DNA of 64,000 nt from JAVJST01 sp965229715 (GCA_965229715.1 CBDDJL010000002.1:1240001-1304000); one strand, 5' to 3'; positions 50,638 through 59,361 are shown, counted from the stretch's first letter. The notes: generated by a model from the letters alone, not told the origin. Numbers and translations: made by a program.

Positions 50638-51915
50638 ATGACATCATCCCCACGCCAACCCGTCACCGTGAATGGCCGGACCTATGCCTGGCCGGAGAAT
50701 CCGCTGGTCGTTATCTGCTGCGACGGCTCCGAGCCGGAGTATACGGACCGCGCCATGGCCGATGGCATCATGCCTAATCTTTCACGGATCGTCGAAAAGG
50801 GCGGCAACCATGTCAGCTATTGCGTGGTGCCGAGTTTCACGAACCCGAACAATCTCTCCATCGTAACCGGTCAGCCGCCGTCGGTTCACGGGATTTGCGG
50901 CAACTACCTCATCGACCCGGATACGGGCGAAGAGGTCATGATGAACGACCCCAAGTTCTTGCGCGTACCGACGATTTTTCAGGCGTTCCAGGCGGCGGGT
51001 GCCGACATCGCCATCATCACGGCGAAGGACAAACTGCGCCGGCTTCTCGGTCACGGCCTGCGGTTCGGCAAGGACGGCGCCGTTTGCTTTTCGTCCGAGA
51101 AATCCGATCAGGTGAGTTTCGACGAAAACGGTATCGACGACGTTATCGGGCTGACCGGCATGCCGGTGCCCGACGTCTATTCCGCCGAGTTGTCCGAGTT
51201 CATCTTCTCCGCCGGCGCGAAGCTGCTGGAAACGCGCCGTCCGGACATCATGTATCTGTCGACGACGGATTACGTTCAGCACAAGCATGCGCCGGGCAGC
51301 GACGGCGCGAACGCATTCTATGGCATGCTGGACGGTTATCTCGGCCGACTCGACGCGCTCGGCGCGACGGTGGTGATGACGGCCGATCACGGCATGAATG
51401 CGAAGCATAACCCCGACGGCGAACCGGATGTGCTCTACCTACAGGACATTCTCGACGATTGGCTCGGCGCTGGCGTCGCACGGGTCATCCTGCCGATTAC
51501 GGATCCATATGTCGTCCACCACGGCGCCCTCGGGTCGTTTGCGACCGTCTATTTGCCCGCGGATGCGGACGTCGAGGCGCTTCGGGGACGGATCGCCGGC
51601 CTGGAAGGCGTCGACTCGTGCCACGAACGCGATCAGGGCTGCGTCCTGCTCGGGCTGCCGCCGGATCGAATGGGCGACCTGATCGTGATTTCGGGCGGTG
51701 CATCGAAATCCAAGGTCATCGGCACCAGCGCCGACCGTCACGACCTCTCGGCATTGAAGGAACCGTTGCGCTCGCACGGGGGGCTGAGCGAGCAGCGGGT
51801 GCCGATGATCGTCAATCGGCCGGTCGCCGATTACGGCCGGCCACTTCGCAACTTCGATGCTTTCGACATCGGCTGCAATTTCGGCGTTCGGGCACAGTCG
51901 GCGGCAGCCGAGTAA
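50638..51915 (+). CDS. phnA: Phosphonoacetate hydrolase
   Basis: A 425-residue alkaline-phosphatase-superfamily enzyme cleaving phosphonoacetate to acetate and phosphate. VVICCDGSEPEYTDRAM, PSFTNPNNLSIVTG (nucleophile threonine), YLSTTDYVQHKHAPGSDGA and VMTADHGMNAKH carry the two-zinc site. ATG 50638 lies 17 bases after phnW; the open frame upstream is inside phnW. The presence of phnA and phnY rather than phnX shows the oxidative route via phosphonoacetate. Confidence 0.95.
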   Translation: MTSSPRQPVTVNGRTYAWPENPLVVICCDGSEPEYTDRAMADGIMPNLSRIVEKGGNHVSYCVVPSFTNPNNLSIVTGQPPSVHGICGNYLIDPDTGEEVMMNDPKFLRVPTIFQAFQAAGADIAIITAKDKLRRLLGHGLRFGKDGAVCFSSEKSDQVSFDENGIDDVIGLTGMPVPDVYSAELSEFIFSAGAKLLETRRPDIMYLSTTDYVQHKHAPGSDGANAFYGMLDGYLGRLDALGATVVMTADHGMNAKHNPDGEPDVLYLQDILDDWLGAGVARVILPITDPYVVHHGALGSFATVYLPADADVEALRGRIAGLEGVDSCHERDQGCVLLGLPPDRMGDLIVISGGASKSKVIGTSADRHDLSALKEPLRSHGGLSEQRVPMIVNRPVADYGRPLRNFDAFDIGCNFGVRAQSAAAE

Positions 51916-51940
51916 TCATGAGAATGAGCGGAGTAGGCAA

Positions 51941-53404
51941 ATGAACGTCATTCAGGGAGGTTCCGGCATCATCGAGGGTGCGATGCGCATCGGCGGTGAG
52001 CATGTCACCACAAAGGATGTCATCGAGGTTCGGTATCCCTACACCGATCAGGTGATCGGCACCGTCCCGGCGGGCACGGCGGAGCATGCCGCCCGTGCCT
52101 TCGAGATCGCCGCAGCCTACAAACCGAAACTGACGCGCTACGAGCGACAGCAGATTCTGTTTCGTGCGGGTGAGCTGATCCGCGAACGGCGCGAGGCGAT
52201 TGCCGACGTTCTGACGCTGGAACTCGGTATCTGCAAGCAGCATTCGCTGTACGAAACCGGACGTTCCTACGATGTCTTCACGCTTGCCGGCCAACTGGCG
52301 ATTCTCGATGACGGTCAGATCTTCTCCTGCGATCTGACGCCGAACGGCAAGCAGCGCAAGATTTTCACCAAGCGCGAGCCCGTCGGCGCGATCTCCGCGA
52401 TCACGCCGTTCAACCATCCGCTCAACATGGTTGCGCACAAGATCGCTCCGGCCATCGCCACCAATAACTGCGTGGTCTGCAAGCCGACCGAACTGACGCC
52501 GCTGACGGCGATCACGCTCGCCGATATTCTCTATGATGCCGGGTTGCCGCCGGAGATGTTCCAGATCGTGACCGGATGGCCCGCCGATATCGGTGACGAG
52601 ATGGTGACGAACCCGAACATCGATATCATCACCTTCACCGGCGGCGTCACGGTCGGCAAGATGATCGCCGAGAAGGCGGGTTACCGGCGCTCGGCGCTTG
52701 AGCTTGGCGGCAACGATCCGCTCATCGTGCTCAACGATCTCGATGACGAGGGCCTGGAAAAGGCCGCCGACATCGCCGTGGCCGGCGCCACGGCCAATTC
52801 CGGCCAGCGCTGCACCGCCGTGAAACGGATTCTCGTGCAGGAAAGCGTCGCCGATCGCTTCCGGCCGATGGTTCTCGAACGGGCGAAGACCATTCGTTTC
52901 GGCGATCCCCAGGATCCCGAAACCCAGCTTGGTTGCGTGATCCATGCGCAGGCAGCCGAGACGTTCGAGAAGCGGGTCTATGCCGCGGCCGATCAGGGCG
53001 CGGAAGTGCTCTACGATCCCGGCCGCCAGGGTGCGTTGCTGCCGCCGATTGTCGTCGATCGCGTGCCGCATGATTCCGAGCTCGTCTACGAGGAGACGTT
53101 CGGACCGATCGTTCCGATGGTGCGGGTTCCCGACGACGACGATGCCCTGATGGAGATCTCCAACAGCACACCGTTCGGCCTGTCGGCGGGTGTGTGCACC
53201 AATCGTCTCGATCGCGCGACCCGTTACATCGAAGGGCTCGACGTCGGTACGGTCAACATCTGGGAGGCGCCCGGTTACCGAATCGAGATGTCGCCCTTCG
53301 GGGGGATCAAGGATTCGGGGAACGGCGTGAAAGAGGGTGTCCTCGAGGCGATGAAGTTCTACACGACCGTAAAGACATGGTCGTTGCCATGGCCCGGCGT
53401 CTAG
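51941..53404 (+). CDS. phnY: Phosphonoacetaldehyde dehydrogenase
   Basis: A 487-residue aldehyde dehydrogenase oxidising phosphonoacetaldehyde to phosphonoacetate with NAD. KREPVGAISAITPFNHPLNMVAHKIAPAIA, FTGGVTVGKMIAEKAG, LELGGNDPLIVLND (catalytic glutamate region) and NSGQRCTAVKRILV (nucleophile cysteine) are present. The start at 51941 follows GGAGTAGG. It completes the phnW-A-Y operon; no dedicated phosphonate importer is adjacent. Confidence 0.94.
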   Translation: MNVIQGGSGIIEGAMRIGGEHVTTKDVIEVRYPYTDQVIGTVPAGTAEHAARAFEIAAAYKPKLTRYERQQILFRAGELIRERREAIADVLTLELGICKQHSLYETGRSYDVFTLAGQLAILDDGQIFSCDLTPNGKQRKIFTKREPVGAISAITPFNHPLNMVAHKIAPAIATNNCVVCKPTELTPLTAITLADILYDAGLPPEMFQIVTGWPADIGDEMVTNPNIDIITFTGGVTVGKMIAEKAGYRRSALELGGNDPLIVLNDLDDEGLEKAADIAVAGATANSGQRCTAVKRILVQESVADRFRPMVLERAKTIRFGDPQDPETQLGCVIHAQAAETFEKRVYAAADQGAEVLYDPGRQGALLPPIVVDRVPHDSELVYEETFGPIVPMVRVPDDDDALMEISNSTPFGLSAGVCTNRLDRATRYIEGLDVGTVNIWEAPGYRIEMSPFGGIKDSGNGVKEGVLEAMKFYTTVKTWSLPWPGV

Positions 53405-53554
53405 TTTGCTCCGCTAGCGTTTCAACGCCACTCTAAATCACTGAATAGTGATGGATTTGCCTGTCCGTCGGCGACTGGCGTGACCGCGGTTCGGCGGCTG
53501 GGCCGCGTTACCCCGGGCGCTGTCCGCGGGGCTTTCATTTTCTTTGATACGTGT

Positions 53555-53575
53555 TCATACTTACATAAAGTATGA
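53555..53575. promoter_or_regulatory. Small inverted repeat upstream of the FixJ-like gene
   Basis: tcatactt (53555-53562) and aagtatga (53568-53575) form a perfect 8-base inverted repeat with 5-base spacer, in an AT-rich patch about 85 bases before the regulator start. It is a candidate operator; no known consensus was recognised. Confidence 0.4.
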
Positions 53576-53659
53576 TACTGTTGAATCGCGAGCGTTTTTG
53601 CGAAAGTTTGATAGAGTGGTGTAGACGTGTGGGGGCAGCTCAAGACTGATGGTGGCGGC

Positions 53660-54322
53660 GTGAGTACCGAAAACCAGGAATCACAGGACATTCTTCGCGT
53701 CTGCGTCGTCGACGATAACGAGGGCAATCGTGCGATGATGCAGGCAATCCTCGAAAGCGCCAATCTGACCAATGACGTCTATGCCAGCGGCGAGGAATTC
53801 CTGAAGGCATTCGAGCCCGACACGACCGGATGCATGCTGGTCGACCTGCGGATGCCGAACATGGACGGTATCGAGCTGCTCGAACAGTTGCCTTGCGACC
53901 TAAGCGAAATTCCGGCGATCATCGTGACCGCTCACGGTGACATTGAAATGGCGATCAAGGCGATGAAGATCGGTGCCTTCGATTTTCAGGAGAAGCCGCT
54001 CGTACCGGCCAAACTTCTGCAATCCGTCGGCGAAGCGCTCGACAAGCGTCGGGCTGGAATGCAGTGGTCCGAGAGCGTCGCCAAGGCGCGATCGCTGTTC
54101 GAATCGCTCAGCAATCGCGAACGCGAAGTTTATAGCCATATTGTCGATGGCGCGATGAACAAGCAGATCGCTCAGTCCCTGAACATCAGTCCGCGGACTG
54201 TCGAAGTGCATCGCGCCAAGGTCATGGCCAAGATGCATGCCGATAGTCTTGCCGACCTGATCCGCGTCCACATGATGCTGTTCCCAGTGCATCGCGCCGG
54301 AAATGAGACCGCCAGCGCCTAA
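53660..54322 (+). CDS. FixJ-family two-component response regulator
   Basis: A 220-residue regulator with an N-terminal receiver domain (about 10-128; VCVVDDNEGNRAMMQ, phosphoacceptor Asp in CMLVDLRMPNMDGIEL, TAHGDIEMAIKAMKIGAFDFQEKP) and a C-terminal LuxR-type helix-turn-helix (about 150-212; LSNREREVYSHIVDGAMNKQIAQSLNISPRTVEVHRAKVMAKM). This is the FixJ/TodT architecture. No partner sensor kinase is adjacent. The start is uncertain: GTG 53660 is chosen for length, but an in-frame GTG at 53627 is possible; both have weak ribosome sites. Confidence 0.9.
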   Translation: MSTENQESQDILRVCVVDDNEGNRAMMQAILESANLTNDVYASGEEFLKAFEPDTTGCMLVDLRMPNMDGIELLEQLPCDLSEIPAIIVTAHGDIEMAIKAMKIGAFDFQEKPLVPAKLLQSVGEALDKRRAGMQWSESVAKARSLFESLSNREREVYSHIVDGAMNKQIAQSLNISPRTVEVHRAKVMAKMHADSLADLIRVHMMLFPVHRAGNETASA

Positions 54323-54371
54323 GCGGCCGGCGAAGACCATCTTGTTCTGACATCATTTGATCGAAACCGGG

Positions 54372-54400
54372 AGACGGCCCGTTTTGCGGGCCGCCTTTTT
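54372..54400 (+). terminator. Rho-independent terminator after the FixJ-like gene
   Basis: A stem cggcccg / cgggccg (54375-54381 and 54387-54393) with loop ttttg is followed by TTTTT (54396-54400). Confidence 0.8.
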
Positions 54401-54437
54401 CGTGGCGAAACGGGTATGATCGACGGGGGAGCGATCG

Positions 54438-54815
54438 ATGCTGAAGAAAACCCCGGAAACCGAACGGCAGGTTGCCACCGAAGTCGAAACCGAGCGCGAC
54501 GACCCGCTTTTTTGCAAACGGTGCGGTCACCTGATTACGCGCGAGCGCTGGGCGGTGTCGCGAAATGGCGATCACCTGCACACCGTCTTCAACCCGGCGG
54601 GCCATCTGTTTCGAGTGCGGTGTTTCGAGCACGCCCCCGGTGTCGGCGAAGCCGGCGAACCGACCGACAACTTTACCTGGTTTCCGGGGTTTTTCTGGCG
54701 TTTCAGCCTGTGCCGTGGATGCGGCGATCATCTCGGGTGGGCGTACAGCGGCACAGATGGCGGCACGGCGTTCTACGGCCTGATCGCCACCAAGCTTGTT
54801 GCCAATCGCGACTGA
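54438..54815 (+). CDS. Single-domain cereblon-like (CULT) protein
   Basis: A 125-residue protein matching the thalidomide-binding CULT domain of cereblon, as in Magnetospirillum MsCI4. Zinc ligands are Cys26, Cys29, Cys92 and Cys95 (FCKRCGH and LCRGCGDHLGW). The three tryptophans forming the aromatic cage are Trp81 (FTWFPG), Trp87 (FFWRFS) and Trp101 (HLGWAY). FNPAGHLFRVRCF and AFYGLI are further landmarks. In bacteria the domain stands alone and its physiological ligand is not settled; uracil-like, cyclised-peptide and modified-base ligands are possibilities. It follows the FixJ terminator and is convergent with the PilZ gene. Confidence 0.88.
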   Translation: MLKKTPETERQVATEVETERDDPLFCKRCGHLITRERWAVSRNGDHLHTVFNPAGHLFRVRCFEHAPGVGEAGEPTDNFTWFPGFFWRFSLCRGCGDHLGWAYSGTDGGTAFYGLIATKLVANRD

Positions 54816-54830
54816 GTCCGGATTCCCGGA

Positions 54831-55106
54831 TTATGCCTCGTTGTCCTCGCCGCCGGTGAAGACCATGCCGAAACCGCCTTCGTAATGCCGTACGACCCGG
54901 CCGGGACGGGCAGTTTCGCCGTCCGGCGTGAGCGCGACGGAGCGGCCGATATCGAGCTGCCCCTGATCCCGGCCGAGCGAGAACGATACGCCAGCGCCGC
55001 TCTCGGAAATATCCTGCAGGGTGGCATCGAACGCACCGTCTCCCGATTCGACGGTCGCCGGTTTGTTGACGACTTCGCGGTCGTGGCGGCGGCGGTTTCC
55101 GGCCAT
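54831..55106 (-). CDS. PilZ domain protein
   Basis: A 91-residue PilZ protein with the cyclic di-GMP motifs Arg6-x3-Arg10 (RRHDR) and Asp32-x-Ser34-x2-Gly37 (QDISESGAGVSF). It is a bare domain, so it likely acts by binding a partner. It starts 4 bases after the MoaD-like gene on the minus strand, making an AOR-MoaD-PilZ operon, an unusual link between a c-di-GMP sensor and a tungsten/molybdenum enzyme. Confidence 0.85.
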   Translation of the reverse strand: MAGNRRRHDREVVNKPATVESGDGAFDATLQDISESGAGVSFSLGRDQGQLDIGRSVALTPDGETARPGRVVRHYEGGFGMVFTGGEDNEA

Positions 55107-55110
55107 CGAA

Positions 55111-55347
55111 TCACCCTCCCTTGATCGGCGGAAACACGGTCACGCGGTCTCCGTCTTCGAGCATGCGATCGCTGCGGTCGTCCGGCGCGACCGGCAGGTC
55201 ATTGACAAGGACGGCATATGTTTCCTCGGATGAGAGACCGAGGGTCTCGGTGATGTCGGCGACGCTGGTTCCCGTGGCGATCTCGCGCTCCTTGGGCGAC
55301 GCGTCGACATCGCCACCGATCGAGACCAACCTGATAGACACTTTCAT
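55111..55347 (-). CDS. MoaD/ThiS family sulfur carrier protein
   Basis: A 78-residue ubiquitin-fold protein ending in the required Gly-Gly (VFPPIKGG). VLVNDLPVAPDDRSDRMLEDGDRVTVFPPIKGG carries the family's conserved strands. The C-terminal glycine would be converted to a thiocarboxylate by an activating enzyme, not encoded here. It lies between the aldehyde:ferredoxin oxidoreductase and PilZ genes and probably delivers sulfur for that enzyme's pterin cofactor. Confidence 0.88.
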   Translation of the reverse strand: MKVSIRLVSIGGDVDASPKEREIATGTSVADITETLGLSSEETYAVLVNDLPVAPDDRSDRMLEDGDRVTVFPPIKGG

Positions 55348-55363
55348 CGAAGGATTCTCCGCC

Positions 55364-57193
55364 TCAAAGCCCGAGCCGGGACAGGGTCTCGGGGCTTGGC
55401 GTGCCGTCCGCGGACCATCCGCGCGCGGAATAGTACTCGGGCAGCATGACCCCGAGTTCGTTGACCTTGCCGGCCGCTGCCCCGGTCTTGGCGGGCTCCT
55501 TCAGCATGCGGTCGGGCAGGGTGTCGTCGGCGGCGGTGAAGCCGGCCGCCATGTTGAACATGCGCTCGAGGTTCCAGATTCGTTCGCCGAGGGCTTCGAA
55601 GCGGTCGTTGTCCCAAGTGCCCGGCAGCGCCGAATCGAGCTGCGCCAGCACCATGTCGCGCCCGAAACCGCCCTGGGCGAACATGCAGAGGCCGGTCGAA
55701 TCGTATGCCGCCATGCCGTTCTGAGCCTTGGCGACGATGGCGCCACGGCCCCTCGGCGAGGTGTCGGTATAGTCTTCGGTCCAGGACGCGCCGCGCAAGT
55801 GGCAGGCGCCACGGTTGCCGGTCGCATAGTTGAGGCCCATGCCCTGCATGGCACGTGGATCGTAACCGGCGAACTCCTGGCCCTTGACGGTCATCGAAAG
55901 CGCCGGGTGGCCGTATTTTTCGCAAAGCCGTTTCGAGCCCATACCGAGGTCGCGGCCGAAACCTTCCATGCGGCCCGTCACCTCGGCGGCCCAGACGAGC
56001 GCTTCGGCATTGCCGAAGTTGAGCGGCGGTCCGCCGGTGACCGAGTCGTCGATGGCGCCGATCTCGTAGAGTTCCATGGCCGCACCGAGCGTGACGCCGA
56101 AGGAAATCGGATCCATGCCGTGCTCGTTGCATTTCATGCTGGCGAAATGCGCGGCCTCGAGATCGTCGACGCCGCAATAGGGGCCGAGTGCAAAGCCGGC
56201 TTCGTATTCCAGACCGCCCTCGGCCTTGGTGTAGCGGTCGCCGGTCTCTTTTGCCGTGAAGTGCGTCGGGTCGAGAACGGAGATGCGGGCGCAGCCGATC
56301 GAGCACGCGAAACAGGCTTTGTTCTTGATCAGATGCGGCCGTCCGTCGGTCTCTCGGACGCGTTTCATGGCGGCGACGTTGATGTTTTCCTCGCCCTCGA
56401 ACTGCACATCGCGGCAGTTTCGGGTCGGCAGGCTGCCCCACGATTGATTGACGTCCATCATCGCCATGGTGCCGATGGCCGCGCGGCGGTTCCGGTCGTC
56501 GGTCGCATCGAGCTTGATTCGCGCCGCCCGGCTGACGTCGAGAAAGCGTTTCGGATCGTCGACGGCGACGCCCTTGCGACCGCGAACCGCGATGGCCTTG
56601 AGGTTCTTCGAGCCCATGACGGTGCCGACGCCGGATCGTCCGGCAGCCCGGTCGCGGTCGTTCATGACACAGGCGAACAGGGCGCCCCGTTCGCCGGCCA
56701 GACCGATCGACGCCATGCGCAATTCGGGATCCTGATGGCGGTGGCGGATCATCTCTTCCATATCCCAGACGGTTTCGCCCCAGATGAAGCCCTCGGCATC
56801 GAGGATCTGGACGTCGTCATCGAGGATCAGCATGTAGACGGGGGCGGACGCGCGGCCCTCGAGGATGATCATGTCCCAACCGGCGGTCTTGAGTTCGCCG
56901 CCGAAATAGCCGCCGGAATTGGAGCACGCGATCGCATTGGTCAGCGCGCCCTTGGTGACAACCGACCAGCGGCCGCCCGTCGAAGCGCCCGTACCGGTAA
57001 GCGGCCCGGTGACAAAGATCATTTTGTTATCGGGCGACAGCGGATCGACCCTCGGGTCGATTTCCTCCATCAGGTACTTGGTCGCGAGTCCGCGTTGCCC
57101 GAGGTACGCCTCGGCCCATTCCATATTGAGCGGTTCGGACGCCGCTGTGCGTTCGGTCAGATTGACGCGTAATATCTTGCCCTGCCAGGCCAT
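55364..57193 (-). CDS. Aldehyde:ferredoxin oxidoreductase family (tungsten/molybdenum enzyme)
   Basis: A 609-residue AOR-family protein that oxidises aldehydes (or catalyses a related reaction) at a bis-pterin W/Mo centre. The [4Fe-4S] ligands are Cys294, Cys297, Cys301 (CFACSIGC) and Cys503 within D498-STGLC; VTGPLTGTGASTGGRWSVV and GMGLNYATGNRGACHLRG are pterin-binding landmarks. It heads the AOR-MoaD-PilZ operon; GGAG lies 8 bases before ATG 57193. The in-frame extension to 57412 is not supported. In an aerobic alphaproteobacterium the substrate is unknown. Confidence 0.92.
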   Translation of the reverse strand: MAWQGKILRVNLTERTAASEPLNMEWAEAYLGQRGLATKYLMEEIDPRVDPLSPDNKMIFVTGPLTGTGASTGGRWSVVTKGALTNAIACSNSGGYFGGELKTAGWDMIILEGRASAPVYMLILDDDVQILDAEGFIWGETVWDMEEMIRHRHQDPELRMASIGLAGERGALFACVMNDRDRAAGRSGVGTVMGSKNLKAIAVRGRKGVAVDDPKRFLDVSRAARIKLDATDDRNRRAAIGTMAMMDVNQSWGSLPTRNCRDVQFEGEENINVAAMKRVRETDGRPHLIKNKACFACSIGCARISVLDPTHFTAKETGDRYTKAEGGLEYEAGFALGPYCGVDDLEAAHFASMKCNEHGMDPISFGVTLGAAMELYEIGAIDDSVTGGPPLNFGNAEALVWAAEVTGRMEGFGRDLGMGSKRLCEKYGHPALSMTVKGQEFAGYDPRAMQGMGLNYATGNRGACHLRGASWTEDYTDTSPRGRGAIVAKAQNGMAAYDSTGLCMFAQGGFGRDMVLAQLDSALPGTWDNDRFEALGERIWNLERMFNMAAGFTAADDTLPDRMLKEPAKTGAAAGKVNELGVMLPEYYSARGWSADGTPSPETLSRLGL

Positions 57194-57308
57194 GAGTTTC
57201 TCCTGCTGAATATGGCGATCCCGGAACCGTGTCCGGTATCGTTCGGTGGGGGAGTTTGGCGGGGCCGATACGTGCGGGTCAATGTCTGAATAGGGTCGTG
57301 AGACCCGT

Positions 57309-58091
57309 TCAGCCGGTTTCTTCGTTGATTTCGCGACACCGCACCTGGACCTTGTCCAGCGCATCGTGCCAACCATCGAGTCCGCCGTTGGCGCGAAGCG
57401 CCTCGAGGGCAATTCGCGTCAGCGAGCCCTCGGTCGCATATTCGGCGACCATCTCGTCGAAGCTCCGTTCCGGGTGGGCCAGCACCATCTCTCCCGTCGC
57501 CTTCAGGGCCGCGGCGGCGAGCTCGCGGGCGGTGTCGGCCGGGAGCCCGTTGCCCTCGAACCATGACGCCACCGATTGGATGCCGGCATGGAACACGCTG
57601 AAGACGACGCCGTGCGCATTCGCCAGATCGAATACGGATTCGTCCCTGAAGCCATGCACGCTGCCGACGCGTTCGAAGAGATCGCGGATATCGTCATGAT
57701 CGGGGAAGATCGTGGTCGCACTCTCGCCAATCTCGGCCGCGGTAACCGGCATGGAGCGAACGACCGTCGCTGGTGCACAGGCCCGCTCGAGACCGCTCAT
57801 GGCTACGCCGGCGGCGACCGACACGGCGATCTGACCGTCGCTCCAGGGCAGATTCTTCACCGTTTCGAGCAAATCTCCGGGCCGGGTTGCAACGACGACG
57901 ATATCGCATTGCTTGACGACGGCAGCATTGTTGGCGGCGATTTCGAGCCCATAGGCTTCAGCAAGTTCTTCCGAGCGTTGCTTGCTGCGCGGCGACAGAA
58001 TGATCCGCAGGTCGGGCTCGGCGCGCATCCATCCCCGAACGATATAGGACATCAAATGCCCGACGCCGATGACACCGATTACCTTGCTCAT
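57309..58091 (-). CDS. Pyrroline-5-carboxylate reductase (ProC)-like oxidoreductase
   Basis: A 260-residue NAD(P)-dependent reductase: Rossmann start VIGVIGVGHLMSYIVRGW with GxGxxx, middle region VVKQCDIVVVATRPGDLLETVKNL and SVAAGVAMSGLERA, and a C-terminal helical dimerisation domain. The family converts pyrroline-5-carboxylate to proline, but this copy is shorter than the usual ProC and diverges at the proline-binding motif, so it may reduce another imine. It lies 115 bases upstream of the AOR gene on the same strand. Confidence 0.82.
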   Translation of the reverse strand: MSKVIGVIGVGHLMSYIVRGWMRAEPDLRIILSPRSKQRSEELAEAYGLEIAANNAAVVKQCDIVVVATRPGDLLETVKNLPWSDGQIAVSVAAGVAMSGLERACAPATVVRSMPVTAAEIGESATTIFPDHDDIRDLFERVGSVHGFRDESVFDLANAHGVVFSVFHAGIQSVASWFEGNGLPADTARELAAAALKATGEMVLAHPERSFDEMVAEYATEGSLTRIALEALRANGGLDGWHDALDKVQVRCREINEETG

Positions 58092-58116
58092 GACTGCAGA
58101 ATCTCCGATGCCGACC

Positions 58117-58602
58117 CTAGGCCTTCGCGCGTAGTGTATGGAGGAGGGGCCGCAACTCGCCCTGCAAATCGTCCTGATCGCCCTTGAGCTGCTGCGCAAA
58201 CACCGCTTTCAACGCCAGAATGTGGATGCGCACGATTTCCGCGTCCTTCGGCGATAGCGTGCCGCGGGGTTCGAGAAACTTGCAAAGCGAATCGGCGACG
58301 GTCGAAATCAGCGGATATCCGAACGAGCCGCCCTGCCCCCGGATCTCGTGCGCGACGTTGAACATGTCACGCACGGCCTCGCGCTGGCTTGTCGGGTCTG
58401 CGCCGCGCTTTTCCGCCTCATTGAAGGTTTCCCAGAGAGTTTGCAGATCGTCGACCGCCCATCCCTGATAGGAATCGATCAGATTGTCCGCCATTTTCAA
58501 CGCTTTGCCGATGGCTTCCGGGGCCGACGGGCCACCGGAACGCGCAACCTTGTCGCTCAAGCGTTTGGGGGGAGTGATGACGTTGTCTTTTTGATTGGCC
58601 AT
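58117..58602 (-). CDS. Hpt (histidine phosphotransfer) domain protein
   Basis: A 161-residue protein with a four-helix Hpt domain (about 75-135). His85 in AHEIRGQGGSFGY fits the H-x-x-K/R-G-x6-G phosphotransfer motif. The first 60 residues form an accessory helical region. It lies 36 bases downstream of a receiver-domain gene, so the two probably form a phosphorelay, with the sensor kinase elsewhere. Confidence 0.85.
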   Translation of the reverse strand: MANQKDNVITPPKRLSDKVARSGGPSAPEAIGKALKMADNLIDSYQGWAVDDLQTLWETFNEAEKRGADPTSQREAVRDMFNVAHEIRGQGGSFGYPLISTVADSLCKFLEPRGTLSPKDAEIVRIHILALKAVFAQQLKGDQDDLQGELRPLLHTLRAKA

Positions 58603-58638
58603 GCTGATCTGCCCATATCGGGATTTTCGGTCCGGGCC

Positions 58639-59130
58639 CTAGTCCGACCCGCGGCGGTCCTTCCCTTCGAATTCGGCCGTCGACCGAATGCGGCGGTCCG
58701 GACCAAAGTAATCGCTCTGTTTGACGAATGCACGCCGGTCATCGATCAGCTTGCAGAGTCTCTTGTACAGCTGTTCGGCGCTCAGCGGTTTTGCCAAGTA
58801 ACCGGATACCCCGGCGTCACGGGCTTCCTCGACCCGTTCGCGCTCCGTGAAACCGGTCAGCATGATAATCGGGCAGAATTGATTGGGTGATTTTTCGCTC
58901 CAGCGGATCAGATAGACGAGATCGAGGCCGCTGGAGTCGCCCATTTGCCAATCGGTGATGACAAGATCGGGCTCGAACTCGACGAATTTGGCAAACCCTT
59001 CTTCGGTATCGCCGGCATCGTGGACGTTCCGCACGCCGAACCCCTCAAGGAAGCTCCGTACCAGCGAACGAATGTAAAAACTGTCGTCACAAACGAGCAC
59101 GGATATGAGGCTGAAGTCGTAGCCGCTCAT
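58639..59130 (-). CDS. Response regulator receiver domain protein (CheY-like)
   Basis: A 163-residue single receiver domain: acidic pair Asp15-Asp16 (VLVCDDSFYIR), phosphoacceptor Asp60 (DLVITDWQMG), Thr/Ser in IIMLTGF and Lys in LAKPLSAEQL. The tail, FGPDRRIRS, is a feature I recall from receiver proteins of Rhodospirillales. No output domain is present. It is followed by the Hpt gene and lies upstream of the sigma-54 gene on the opposite strand. Confidence 0.9.
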   Translation of the reverse strand: MSGYDFSLISVLVCDDSFYIRSLVRSFLEGFGVRNVHDAGDTEEGFAKFVEFEPDLVITDWQMGDSSGLDLVYLIRWSEKSPNQFCPIIMLTGFTERERVEEARDAGVSGYLAKPLSAEQLYKRLCKLIDDRRAFVKQSDYFGPDRRIRSTAEFEGKDRRGSD

Positions 59131-59361
59131 GAGGCTCTAGTCCTCTGTTATTCGTCCCCCCCGGGACGGTTGGCGGATCATAATGATTTCTATCGCACTG
59201 GCCACCATTTTGCCAGAAACGGGAAATTTCCGGTCGAACCGGCAAGACTTGACCGGTTGACGCCGATTTGCTTGCCCGCCTGCATCGTTCATCAAGGTTA
59301 ACGTTGTAAATCCTTTATTAATTACAGGCTTCTAAACGGGTATAGGCCGGTTTTGCCAAGT
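59131..59361. other. Intergenic region upstream of the sigma-54 gene
   Basis: About 230 bases between the divergent receiver gene and the sigma-54 promoter. It holds an AT-rich patch (AATCCTTTATTAATTACAGG near 59309-59328) but no ORF or clear activator palindrome. It should include the receiver gene promoter and any enhancer site for the sigma-54 activator. Confidence 0.5.

Noticed and set aside
53512..53545. CCCCG...CGGGG hairpin after phnY followed by CTTTC
   Set aside because: The stem is short with an irregular loop and a broken T-run; too weak to call a terminator.
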